Shown here piece by piece: positions 5,727-13,011 of a stretch of 20,697 nucleotides of DNA. This DNA is from Parvibaculum sp964560165 (GTDB lineage Bacteria > Pseudomonadota > Alphaproteobacteria > Parvibaculales > Parvibaculaceae). Under the pieces are notes generated by a model that saw nothing but the letters and a program-made list of their open reading frames with translations, searched no databases and was not told where the DNA came from. Position 1 is the first letter of the stretch; every line of letters begins with the position of its first letter. The DNA lies in the NCBI GenBank assembly GCA_964560165.1, contig CAZLLB010000032.1, positions 1 to 20,697 on the forward strand, given 5' to 3'. The position numbers and the translations under genes were made by a program.

Positions 5727-8111
5727 GTGGTGAGTGTGAGGGACGGAATTATAAAGACGATTACGAAGGTCCAGCCGCATGGCGCGCTGCTTGTCCTGCG
5801 TTTGCCCGAATGGGTGATCACCCATGCAAGCGAAAGCCTTTTGCCAATATTCGGCGTTGAGGCGCATGAGATCATTGGCCGACCAATCGGCGATCTGATG
5901 TCGCGGCATACGATCCACCGGCTTCGTAACATCATGCAATTCGTTGTAGCCAATGGTGAGCCCGAACGGCTGATGAACCTTGCGATGGGTTTCAAGCGCG
6001 AGCGTTTCGATCTTTCCATTTATGCAGACCAGAATCGTGCCGTCATCGAGATCAAGCCGCGACAGACCGATCAGAAAAATATCGACGATGCTTTTTTCCT
6101 TCTGCGGGCGATGCGAGCGCGGATTCGCAATGCTGCGTCGGTGGCTGAAGCGTGCCTTCGTACAGCGCGGCAATGCCGTTCACTGACTGGCTATGATCGT
6201 GCCACCATATTGCGCTTTCGCAAGGACGGAACCAGCGAGGTTATGGCCGATGAGCGGCGCGACGGCATAGCGGAGCCGGGATTTATGTATCAAGCCAGTA
6301 AAGCCCGATCTTTGATGCGCGCTCTGGTCGAGGGCGCGCGCTTCACTTATCTGCCCGATACGGACTATGCCGGCTCGCCGATCGTTCCTGAACCGGTGCC
6401 ACTTGGTGAATTCCATGGCCGTAATTCGCTGGGCTTGCGTGGCATTGCGCCGGAGCAGGCGGACTATCTGCGCCGGTACGGGGTGGGCGCGCTGTTCGCC
6501 CTGCCGATCGGTCCGCTCTTTGCACCCTGGGGCGCGGTGATCTGCCAAAACGCAGAGCCACGTTTCATTCCTTTCGAGGTTCGTTCGGCGTTGGAGTTTT
6601 TTCTCAACGGCGTCGGGCTGCAAGTTGCTTTGCTGAATTCTGTCGATGCATTGGGCAAGCAGAACAGGGCGCGCGAGGTGCGGGCGGAGATTCTGGACGA
6701 CACTGAGATGACGGTCGATCCGGGTGAGAATCTTCAGGGTTTCGCCGAAGCACTGGGCAGGCATATTGCCGTCGATGGGGCGGGCTATTGGAATGGTGAG
6801 GCTTTCACCTCCGTGGGGGAGGCGCCCTCGGCGCAAGAGGGTGTGGCACTCGCAGCACGGTTCAAGGAGGCCTCTCCAACGGTGCAGACAGTGGATGAGG
6901 GCAGCGGAGCCGTGCGGGGCGGTGTGCTTGCGGTACGGCTGTCACGAGAGCCGGACCAATATCTGATGCTGTTCCGCAAGTCTGCTCCGCGCGCCTGGGG
7001 CGGCGTCGAGATTGAAGCGGGACACGCGCTGCGTTCGCTCATTCTCGGATTGCGGCTGCGGCGCATGGATAGTAACGACGAAGGGCAGCGGGCTTTGCTG
7101 CGTCGTCAGGAAACGGTCATTGCGGAACTCAACCACCGGATCAAAAATCTTCTGGCGCTGTTTCAGTCGCTCGTTGCCAAGACGGGCGAGTCCGCGGACA
7201 CGCTCGACGAGTTTGCGGCCTCGCTTGCCGGGCGCGTGGGGTCTCTGGCCATGGCGCATGACCAGATCAATGGCAATGACATTTCCGGCGCGCAGATCAG
7301 GCTACTGATCGAGACGGAGCTTGCTCCTTATATGTCGATGAAAACCGATATAGAGATCGACGGTCCAGATCTCGCCCTTTCTCCGCAGGCGTTCACGGTC
7401 ATGGCGCTGGTCATGCATGAACTGGCCACCAATGCGGCCAAGCATGGCGCTCTCGGTGAGGCAGGTGGCGCAGTGAAAATAGGATGGCAGCGCAGCGAGG
7501 ATGGTGGTGTGCGGATTGACTGGCGCGAACGGAGTGCTGCGCCGATTTTGCCGCCCGCGCATCGAGGCTTCGGGTCGACCATTATAGAGCGGATGATCCC
7601 GTTCGAGCTGCGTGGCGCAGCGCGCGTGAGCTATCCGCCGGAGGGCCTTTCGGCATCCTTCGATGTGCCTGCGCATTTCGTTACAGAAAACGCGACGGGG
7701 TTCTCGCGGTTGCATAGGCAGCCGGATATTCATATAGCGCTTGATCAGGGCCGCACGTCTCGTGCGCTTGTCGTCGAAGACAATATGCTCATCGCACTTC
7801 AAGCCGAAGATATGCTGCTTCGTCTTGGCTTTTCTCATGTTGATATTGTTGCGCGATGGCAGGAAGCGGCGAGGCTTCTTGATGATGAAAACTTCGATGT
7901 CGCCACGCTCGATGTGAGCCTCGCGGAGGAGACGTCTTTTCCGCTTGCCGACAAATTGGTGGCGGCGGGTATTCCGTTTATTTTCGCGACGGGCTACGAC
8001 GACAGGCGCGCCATTCCAGATCGCTTTGCGCATGTGCCGATCGTTCCCAAGCCTTATTCAGAAACCAGCCTCGCGTCGGCGATGGCCGCATTTTTCGGCA
8101 CGCGCGATTAG
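5727..8111 (+). CDS. phytochrome-like HWE histidine kinase with receiver domain
   Basis: 794 residues, cytoplasmic. Order: PAS about 12-112 (VQPHGALLVL, as in bacteriophytochromes), GAF about 135-305, PHY-like about 320-435 (LAVRLSREPDQYLMLFR), HWE kinase about 460-650, receiver about 678-790. The phosphoacceptor is His470 in ELNHRIKN. The N-box HELATNAAKHG, the WRE at 599-601 and GFGSTII at 614-620 show an intact HWE ATP-binding domain. The receiver phosphorylation site is probably Asp729 (ATLDVSL), with Thr755 and Lys775. The chromophore site looks lost: no cysteine precedes the QPHG block, the PASDIP motif is absent, the GAF histidine of SPxHxxYL is Gln244 (APEQADYL), and no PRxSF tongue follows the WGG. 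It is therefore probably not a biliverdin photoreceptor. HWE kinases often feed PhyR, whose gene lies 4 kb away. Start GTG 5727; GTG 5730 is equally possible. Confidence 0.88.
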   Translation: MVSVRDGIIKTITKVQPHGALLVLRLPEWVITHASESLLPIFGVEAHEIIGRPIGDLMSRHTIHRLRNIMQFVVANGEPERLMNLAMGFKRERFDLSIYADQNRAVIEIKPRQTDQKNIDDAFFLLRAMRARIRNAASVAEACLRTARQCRSLTGYDRATILRFRKDGTSEVMADERRDGIAEPGFMYQASKARSLMRALVEGARFTYLPDTDYAGSPIVPEPVPLGEFHGRNSLGLRGIAPEQADYLRRYGVGALFALPIGPLFAPWGAVICQNAEPRFIPFEVRSALEFFLNGVGLQVALLNSVDALGKQNRAREVRAEILDDTEMTVDPGENLQGFAEALGRHIAVDGAGYWNGEAFTSVGEAPSAQEGVALAARFKEASPTVQTVDEGSGAVRGGVLAVRLSREPDQYLMLFRKSAPRAWGGVEIEAGHALRSLILGLRLRRMDSNDEGQRALLRRQETVIAELNHRIKNLLALFQSLVAKTGESADTLDEFAASLAGRVGSLAMAHDQINGNDISGAQIRLLIETELAPYMSMKTDIEIDGPDLALSPQAFTVMALVMHELATNAAKHGALGEAGGAVKIGWQRSEDGGVRIDWRERSAAPILPPAHRGFGSTIIERMIPFELRGAARVSYPPEGLSASFDVPAHFVTENATGFSRLHRQPDIHIALDQGRTSRALVVEDNMLIALQAEDMLLRLGFSHVDIVARWQEAARLLDDENFDVATLDVSLAEETSFPLADKLVAAGIPFIFATGYDDRRAIPDRFAHVPIVPKPYSETSLASAMAAFFGTRD

Positions 8112-8143
8112 CGATGGGTCACTCGGCGACCGCTGGCGCTATC

Positions 8144-8168
8144 GGAACGAAACTTCCGCTTCATCGTT
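8144..8168 (+). promoter_or_regulatory. EcfG-type promoter before the PRC-barrel gene
   Basis: GGAAC at 8144-8148, 16 bases, CGTT at 8165-8168. It is an exact consensus match placed 40 bases before the ATG at 8209, in the gap after the kinase stop. Confidence 0.88.
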
Positions 8169-8208
8169 ACATCTCCATCAACTGGTAAATCTCGAAGGGA
8201 GATATGTG

Positions 8209-9027
8209 ATGAAACGCCTTCTCACAGGTACAGCGTTGCTGACCATCTGTGTTCCGATGATGGCTTATGCAGCCGGTACAGACAACGCGGCGCCCACCAT
8301 GACGACGCCGATGGCACCTGCGGGCGCGTCACGTATGCAGGTGGCGCCGGAAGGCGCGGAATCCACCTTGTCGTCCGATACGATCACACAGTCGAACGGC
8401 GTGGCGTTGATTTCGAAAGACGCACTCAGCGCCTATTATCTGAAGGGTGCGGACGTACTCGGCTCCGACAGCAAGAAGCTCGGAACCATCGACGATATCG
8501 TCTTTGACAAGACGGGTCAGGCAGAACGCGTGCTGATCGCGGCGGGCGGTGTGGCGGGCATCGGAGCCAAGGAAGTCGGCGTGAATTTCTCTGACCTTAC
8601 CTTCACGGGTCAGGATGTGAAGAAGCCGATTGTGCAGATCAACACCAATGTGGATGGTCTGAAATCAAAGCCGACGTTCAATAAGGAAAAGATTGGTTCT
8701 GGCATGGTGCTGGCCAGCTCGTTGCTCGGCGCCGAGGTCAAGCTTCAGGAGAGCGATGACAAGGGCAAGATTTCTGATCTCATCCTCGACAAGAAAGGCG
8801 CGGCGAAATTCGTAGCAATTGATTTCGGCGGCATTCTGGGTGTCGGAGACAAGCGTGTGGCGGTTTCTCACGACAAGCTCGGCCCGGTGGTTGCGGAGCA
8901 GCCGATCGTGCTTCGGGAAACCAAAACCAGACTCCAGGCGGCTCCGGCCCTTGTCTATACGGCTGACGAATCCACTTCTTCCATCGTCTCGCCGAAGGAT
9001 TCCAACTCAACGGCTCCCCACGAATAA
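8209..9027 (+). CDS. periplasmic PRC-barrel domain protein
   Basis: 272 residues. The N-terminus (MKRLLTGTALLTICVPMMAYAA) is a Sec signal peptide with an AYA-type cleavage site near residue 21. A Thr/Pro/Ala-rich linker follows (about 25-65). Two PRC-barrel units come next: about 76-148 (LKGADVLGSDSKKLGTIDDI) and about 163-236 (SSLLGAEVKLQESDDKGKIS), the second with IDFGGILGVGDKRVAV. PRC barrels are small beta folds that usually mediate binding. Exported versions are common among general stress genes of Rhizobiales, but their ligand is unknown. AAGGGAG at 8195-8201 is a strong ribosome binding site, seven bases before the ATG. An exact EcfG promoter lies upstream and a strong terminator downstream, so this is a one-gene stress unit. 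Confidence 0.88.
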   Translation: MKRLLTGTALLTICVPMMAYAAGTDNAAPTMTTPMAPAGASRMQVAPEGAESTLSSDTITQSNGVALISKDALSAYYLKGADVLGSDSKKLGTIDDIVFDKTGQAERVLIAAGGVAGIGAKEVGVNFSDLTFTGQDVKKPIVQINTNVDGLKSKPTFNKEKIGSGMVLASSLLGAEVKLQESDDKGKISDLILDKKGAAKFVAIDFGGILGVGDKRVAVSHDKLGPVVAEQPIVLRETKTRLQAAPALVYTADESTSSIVSPKDSNSTAPHE

Positions 9028-9041
9028 CGAAGAAGGCTCTG

Positions 9042-9085
9042 TTCTCCCGGCTGCGGCTTTGCCGCGGGCCGGGAGAGCTTTTTAT
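9042..9085 (+). terminator. intrinsic terminator after the PRC-barrel gene
   Basis: Inverted repeat TTCTCCCGGC-T-GCGGC / GCCGC-G-GGCCGGGAGA with a three-base loop, followed by GCTTTTTATT. It lies directly before dps, so dps needs read-through or its own promoter. Confidence 0.88.
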
Positions 9086-9105
9086 TCAAAATAGGAAAAT
9101 CGATC

Positions 9106-9666
9106 ATGGCGAAATCCCAGTCGGCATCGAGAGCTGCGTCGAAGCCCGGCCCGAAAGCCGATTCCAAATCTACTCTTGGCGCTCGGCCGCGCGTTGAAAA
9201 ACCCGATGTCGGCATCAAGCCCCGCGAGAAGGCGCGTCTGGCGGAAGGTCTTTCGCAATCGCTGGCCGATACGTTTTCGCTTTATGTGAAGACGCTGGGT
9301 GTGCACTGGAATATCGTCGGCCCTTCCTTTTACGGCCTGCACAAGCTGACCGAAGCGCAATATCAGGACCTCGCTGCCGCTATCGATGAACTGGCGGAAC
9401 GTATCCGGGCGCTCGGCTATCCGGCCCCAGCGGGTTTTGGTGATTTCCGCTCATTATCGGCTATCAAGGCAGAGAGCCGGATCGAGAGTGCGGGCGATAT
9501 GCTGAAAGAGCTGATCGACGACAATGAACTGGCGGCGCGGCGGATGCGCAAAGTGTCGGACATTGCGGGGGATGCCGAAGACAAATTCTCTGAAGACATG
9601 CTGATTGCGCGCATGGGTGCTCACGAGAAAAACGTCTGGATGCTGCGTGCGCTTGTCACCGAATAG
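9106..9666 (+). CDS. dps: Dps-type ferritin-like DNA protection protein
   Basis: 186 residues. The Dps fold covers about 40-185. Dps proteins form 12-subunit shells that oxidise and store iron with hydrogen peroxide and can coat DNA. The ferroxidase ligands are all visible: His67 (VHWNIVG), His79 and Glu83 (FYGLHKLTE), Asp94 and Glu98 (AIDELAERI). The first 40 residues are a disordered extension with six Lys and four Arg plus many Ser/Ala/Pro, longer than in classical Dps and suited to DNA binding. AGGA at 9093-9096 precedes the ATG by nine bases. The gene follows the PRC-barrel terminator by 20 bases. No separate EcfG motif was found in that short gap, so its expression may depend on read-through from the stress promoter. 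Confidence 0.94.
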   Translation: MAKSQSASRAASKPGPKADSKSTLGARPRVEKPDVGIKPREKARLAEGLSQSLADTFSLYVKTLGVHWNIVGPSFYGLHKLTEAQYQDLAAAIDELAERIRALGYPAPAGFGDFRSLSAIKAESRIESAGDMLKELIDDNELAARRMRKVSDIAGDAEDKFSEDMLIARMGAHEKNVWMLRALVTE

Positions 9667-9689
9667 GATGACGAATCCTGGCTGCGACG

Positions 9690-9724
9690 GGGCGCCCGCC
9701 GGACTATGCGGCGGCGTCTTTGTC
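9690..9724 (+). terminator. possible terminator after dps
   Basis: A GC-rich inverted repeat (CGC-C-CGCCG / CGGCG-GCG, one bulge) with a loop near GACTATG is followed by TCTTTGTCTG, a weak U tract. It starts 24 bases after the dps stop. Confidence 0.4.
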
Positions 9725-9752
9725 TGCCCGTTACTTCGAGCGGGGACATAAC

Positions 9753-9776
9753 AAAAAGCGCCGCAAGGTGCGGCGC
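9753..9776 (-). terminator. intrinsic terminator of the candidate small RNA
   Basis: On the minus strand a perfect 7-bp stem GCGCCGC / GCGGCGC with loop ACCTT is followed by TTTTTGTT. It is oriented for leftward transcription and lies 188 bases beyond the stop of the histidine kinase gene, further than expected for that gene alone. Confidence 0.85.
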
Positions 9777-9906
9777 AGTAGAGGGAGGGAGTTCAGAATG
9801 AACCCCGACCTGGCACGGGGGGGCACGGGGGGACGATAAATGCCGGGCCGGGGTTTTTCGGCGGCCCGAATGGGCGCGCCAAAATTAGATCAAGCATTCC
9901 GAACAC
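9753..9906 (-). ncRNA. candidate EcfG-dependent small RNA, C-rich
   Basis: The transcript is predicted between an exact EcfG promoter (9913-9937, minus) and an intrinsic terminator (9753-9776, minus), giving about 150 nt with a start near 9905. Read on the minus strand it holds, in order: a hairpin with arms GGCG-C-GCCC and GGGCCGCC around an ATTC loop (9863-9883); a tandem duplication of CCCCCGTGCC (9812-9831); a small hairpin GTTCA-TTC-TGAAC; an unpaired CTCCCTCCCTCT stretch that is complementary to Shine-Dalgarno sequences; and the terminator hairpin. This build, with C-rich segments for pairing to G-rich ribosome binding sites, is typical of regulatory RNAs and recalls GsrN, the sigmaT-dependent stress RNA of Caulobacter; homology is not shown. 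A 34-codon frame (9897 to 9793, minus) is an alternative reading. Confidence 0.6.
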
Positions 9907-9912
9907 TGATAG

Positions 9913-9937
9913 AACGCCTGGATTTTAGTTGGGTTCC
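9913..9937 (-). promoter_or_regulatory. EcfG-type promoter inside the 9667-9963 gap
   Basis: On the minus strand: GGAAC (9937-9933), 16 bases, CGTT (9916-9913), an exact match. It lies 27 bases downstream of the kinase stop and points away from any long reading frame, toward the terminator at 9753, which is the main reason to predict a small RNA there. Confidence 0.82.
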
Positions 9938-9963
9938 CGTCTCCGCGTAATATTTTTTGCCCT

Positions 9964-11676
9964 TTAAAAGGGGTGGGAGGGTCCCGGACGAATATCGTGT
10001 GAAATGACTGGAATCGTTACCTGAATCGCCGTTCCTGTGTCGTTTATATGCTGTCTGCCGCCAAGCTGACGGACCAGCCCCGCCAACAGATTGAGGCTGC
10101 GGTGAGGGGGGTGAGCTTGTCCTTGCCGGGCTTCGAAGAGAGGGGTATCGGCTTCCACTGTCAGGATTCCGCCCTGGCCGTTCTTGCGTAGCTGGATGCG
10201 GATATGGCTGGGCCTCGGGGTGCTATTTCGCCGCGCGGTGGCTTCGCCGATGATTTCGGTGAGCAGAAAAGCCAGTGGCGCGGCGACGTCGGCGGACGCA
10301 GTCAATTCATCGGAATCGGTCTCGAGGAGGGGGATGGGTTCGACATCTGCCATGGCCTGTTCGGTGGCGGCGCAAAGGTCGCTCAGCAACGCCTTCAGGC
10401 GGACCGAGCGCATATCGTCACCTTGATAGATGGCGCTGTGGACGATGCCGAGCGCCATGACGCGCCGCTGAACTTCGCTGAAGGTCGCGACTTCCGAGGG
10501 CGTCTCGGCGCGCCAGCTTTGCAGGTTCATCAAGCTGTTAATGATCTGGAGATTGTTGCGCACACGATGATGGACCTCGCGGGTCAGCGCCTTCTGGTGT
10601 GCGACGGCGTCGCGCAACGCTTCATCGCGCGCGGCGATGGTGTCGGCCATGTTGTTGAATGTGGAGGCGAGCTGACGTATCTCGGCGGGCAGGCCTTCCG
10701 TGTCGATAATGCGTGCCCGGACGTCGCCAGTCGTATAGGCGGCCATGCCCCGGCGAATGCGATGGAGCGGTCTGGTGACAAAATATCCGACGGCGAGCGC
10801 GGTCGTGATCAGAGCTGTCAGCCACATCAGCAGAACGGAGCCGACATTGCTGAAGAGCAGGAAATAGGCGGGGTCACCGATCGAGGAGAGGGGCATTCCG
10901 AAAACGGCAAAAATTTCGCCCGCCAAAGGCAGATACACATAACGCCGCTCTATGCCGTCATTGCCGAAAGCGTCGAAGACACCCGACCGGGTGGCGTCGG
11001 GGGCGGTATTGAGGAAGTCGGCAGGCAACCAGGTTTCCGCCGACGTCTGGTTTATCTTTTGCGAGAGCGCCCGACCATCGCGGTCGAGCATGATCAAGGC
11101 TGCATCCTGGGGCAAATTGAAATTGCGTATGACCTGTTCGATGGCGCTGAGCCTGATGGCTACGACCAGGACGCCAACGACGCGCGCTGCGGCGTCGGTC
11201 AGCGGCGCAGCGGCGAGAAGAGAAGGCTCTGTGCCGGTATTGGATGGCGCCGATGTGCCGACCGAGAAAGGCCGGCCCTTCAGCGCGTCCCGGAACCAGC
11301 GTGGAAAAGGAAGCTCCCCGATAACGCCCTGATTTTCGGCACCCGAACAGCGCACGGAGCCGTCGGTGCCCAGCAGGGCGATATTGCTGAAGTCGGAATA
11401 TTGCAGCAGCAGTTTGCGAAATTCGGCATTGCATTGCTGCGCATTGGCCGGCGGCATGGCAGCGATTGCGCCCAGCAGGTTTCTGGCGCGATTGATGATT
11501 ACCTCTTCGCGACCGAGAACGTCTTCTCCTTGGCCGATGATGCTAGCCGCAAGTTGTGTGCGGTAATGCTCATAGCCGATATAGGCATTGGCGAGTGCGA
11601 TCACGGCGACTGGAAAAAGAATGAAGCTGAGAAGGGAAAGCAGGCGTATGCGGAGAGATTTCAATTCCATACGCAT
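9964..11676 (-). CDS. membrane HRXXN-type sensor histidine kinase linked to PhyR
   Basis: 570 residues. Membrane helix 1 at about 11-32, an extracytoplasmic Cache-like sensor about 35-270, helix 2 at about 272-300, HAMP about 300-352, then a HisKA_2-type dimerisation helix with the phosphoacceptor in TREVHHRVRNNLQ (His370, HRXXN form). Kinases of this class near nepR/phyR control PhyR phosphorylation (PhyK in Caulobacter, PhyP in Sphingomonas). The ATP-binding domain looks degenerate: where relatives have NELxxNAxKH this protein has TEIIGEATARR, with Glu478 in place of the Mg-binding Asn, and the G-box glycines are missing (PHRSLNLLAGLV). It may therefore act mainly as a PhyR phosphatase, as reported for PhyP. 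ATG 11676 is chosen over TTG 11685, with AAGGG ten bases upstream. nepR lies 133 bases upstream on the same strand. Confidence 0.88.
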   Translation of the reverse strand: MRMELKSLRIRLLSLLSFILFPVAVIALANAYIGYEHYRTQLAASIIGQGEDVLGREEVIINRARNLLGAIAAMPPANAQQCNAEFRKLLLQYSDFSNIALLGTDGSVRCSGAENQGVIGELPFPRWFRDALKGRPFSVGTSAPSNTGTEPSLLAAAPLTDAAARVVGVLVVAIRLSAIEQVIRNFNLPQDAALIMLDRDGRALSQKINQTSAETWLPADFLNTAPDATRSGVFDAFGNDGIERRYVYLPLAGEIFAVFGMPLSSIGDPAYFLLFSNVGSVLLMWLTALITTALAVGYFVTRPLHRIRRGMAAYTTGDVRARIIDTEGLPAEIRQLASTFNNMADTIAARDEALRDAVAHQKALTREVHHRVRNNLQIINSLMNLQSWRAETPSEVATFSEVQRRVMALGIVHSAIYQGDDMRSVRLKALLSDLCAATEQAMADVEPIPLLETDSDELTASADVAAPLAFLLTEIIGEATARRNSTPRPSHIRIQLRKNGQGGILTVEADTPLFEARQGQAHPPHRSLNLLAGLVRQLGGRQHINDTGTAIQVTIPVISHDIRPGPSHPF

Positions 11677-11809
11677 GCGGGCCAAGCCCTTCCGGGGGCG
11701 ATAAAGAGCGCCTCCGCGGGGGAGGTGGTGCCGCTATTGGCGATGTCACCATATAAGCTCAGATTTACACCCCACCGACCGGCAGTGCTCATTTCCATCC
11801 GACCGCCGC

Positions 11810-12019
11810 TTAACTATCGGCATCGGTGATCTGGTCGAGTTTTTTCATAAGTTCCGCAAGATCATGGGGAACGGGCTCCTGGATCACATCTTGATAGACG
11901 CGTCTCAGACTGCGACCCAAAGCCTCGCGTCTCTGCCTTGCTTCTTCACGATTAGGCACGACTCTGCCTCCAGAACCCGTCCCGGATGGTGTGCCCCGTT
12001 TAACCTTGTCTGACGTCAT
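11810..12019 (-). CDS. nepR: anti-sigma factor NepR
   Basis: 69 residues. NepR binds and inhibits EcfG; phosphorylated PhyR takes it away and so frees the sigma factor. The family core is clear: ALGRSLRRVYQDVIQEPVPH, followed by DLAELMKKLDQI. The two helices joined by the EPVP turn are the conserved NepR fold. The N-terminal 25 residues are Gly/Ser/Arg-rich and probably disordered, as in relatives. The start at 12019 (MTSDKVKRG) gives the normal length; the frame stays open further upstream, but that is antisense to phyR. It is transcribed away from phyR and toward the kinase gene, not in an operon with ecfG as is common. An EcfG-like promoter precedes it. Confidence 0.9.
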   Translation of the reverse strand: MTSDKVKRGTPSGTGSGGRVVPNREEARQRREALGRSLRRVYQDVIQEPVPHDLAELMKKLDQITDADS

Positions 12020-12088
12020 TTCAACACTCAGCCGTCCCCGATAAGCGGCGCATTTAGGGAATGGCCACAAATCTCGCGGCGTGAGTGA

Positions 12089-12113
12089 AACTCTTTGGCC
12101 GCTCATTGGTTCC
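12089..12113 (-). promoter_or_regulatory. EcfG-like promoter before nepR
   Basis: On the minus strand: GGAAC (12113-12109), 16 bases, AGTT (12092-12089). The -35 and the GTT core of the -10 match; the first -10 base is A rather than C. It is 70 bases before the nepR ATG and would give feedback control of the anti-sigma factor. Confidence 0.62.
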
Positions 12114-12193
12114 CTTAACTTAAACGTATTCTGCCCGATAAAAACCGTGCACCATAGTAGAACCTCCGGGTGTGAAGAAGGATCCATACAGCG

Positions 12194-12988
12194 ATGTCTC
12201 TTGCTCAGGAACTCGGCCCTCATTTGCCGTATCTGCGCCGCTACGCGCGCGCCTTGACCGGAAGCCAAGAGCGGGGAGATTCCTTCGTTCGGGCGACATT
12301 GATGGCCCTCATAGACAATCCGGCCTGCTTTCCCGCCGAAATTGAGCCGCGTCCGGGGCTTTACAAGCTCTTCCATACGATCTGGTCCACCGTGAATATA
12401 GAAGTGCCTGTCGAGCGGGACGACGGTTCTCATCCGGTGCGGGCGGCAGCCGAAAAGCTCAGCCGACTGACGCCTCTCAATCGTCAGGCTTTGCTTCTGA
12501 CGGCGATGGAAGGTTTCGCCGTGGAAGATGCGGCGCTGATCATCGGCGTCGATGGCGATGAAATAGATGCTCTGCTGGAAGAGGCGCTTTCGCAAATCGA
12601 CCAGCAGATCGTTACCGAAGTTCTCATTATCGAGGACGAGCCGATTATTTCGATGGACCTTGAGGAAATCGTCCGTGAACTGGGCCACAAGGTCAGCGGC
12701 ACGGCGGTGACACGCACCGAGGCCGTCGCTGCCGCAGGGCATCGCAAGCCGGGGCTGGTGCTCGCCGATATACAGCTCGCGGACGGAAGTTCAGGCATCG
12801 ATGCCGTCAAGGACATACTTAGTGGCATTTCCGTGCCGGTGATTTTCATTACGGCTTTTCCCGAGCGATTACTGACGGGGGATCGTCCCGAGCCGACCTT
12901 CCTGATCACCAAGCCTTTCCAGCGCAATGCCGTGAAAGCCGCCATCAGCCAGGCGCTGTTTTTAAACAGCACCGTGACAACCGCCTGA
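12194..12988 (+). CDS. phyR: general stress response regulator PhyR
   Basis: 264 residues. PhyR joins an EcfG-like sigma domain that cannot itself direct transcription (about 1-135) to a receiver domain (about 140-260). On phosphorylation the sigma-like part binds NepR and releases EcfG (partner switching). Seen here: the sigma-like region with LGPHLPYLRRYARALTGS, and RLTPLNRQALLLTAMEGFAV then EDAALIIGV; receiver acid pocket EDE (147-149), phosphorylation site Asp192 in LADIQLADG, Thr220 in FITAFPERLLTG, Lys240 in ITKPF. The ATG at 12194 has AAGGA at 12178-12182 upstream. It is divergent from nepR, sharing a 174-bp intergenic region. No exact EcfG motif faces phyR. A 24-bp perfect palindrome lies 24 bases after its stop and may end its transcript. 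Confidence 0.96.
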   Translation: MSLAQELGPHLPYLRRYARALTGSQERGDSFVRATLMALIDNPACFPAEIEPRPGLYKLFHTIWSTVNIEVPVERDDGSHPVRAAAEKLSRLTPLNRQALLLTAMEGFAVEDAALIIGVDGDEIDALLEEALSQIDQQIVTEVLIIEDEPIISMDLEEIVRELGHKVSGTAVTRTEAVAAAGHRKPGLVLADIQLADGSSGIDAVKDILSGISVPVIFITAFPERLLTGDRPEPTFLITKPFQRNAVKAAISQALFLNSTVTTA

Positions 12989-13011
12989 CCAGTACGGTCT
13001 TTCCCAGAATA

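Noticed and set aside
11710..11726. CCTCC-GCGGG-GGAGG hairpin upstream of the kinase gene as a riboswitch or thermosensor
   Set aside because: The stem is only five to six base pairs and does not cover the ribosome site; too weak to call.
10204..11829. Open frame of 541 codons on the plus strand opposite the histidine kinase gene
   Set aside because: The minus strand encodes a full membrane sensor kinase with recognisable domains. The plus frame has no family motifs and is a by-product of high GC codon use.
12057..12083. GGAAT-N17-CGTG facing phyR as an EcfG promoter
   Set aside because: Two mismatches to the consensus and a different spacer from all other sites in the window.
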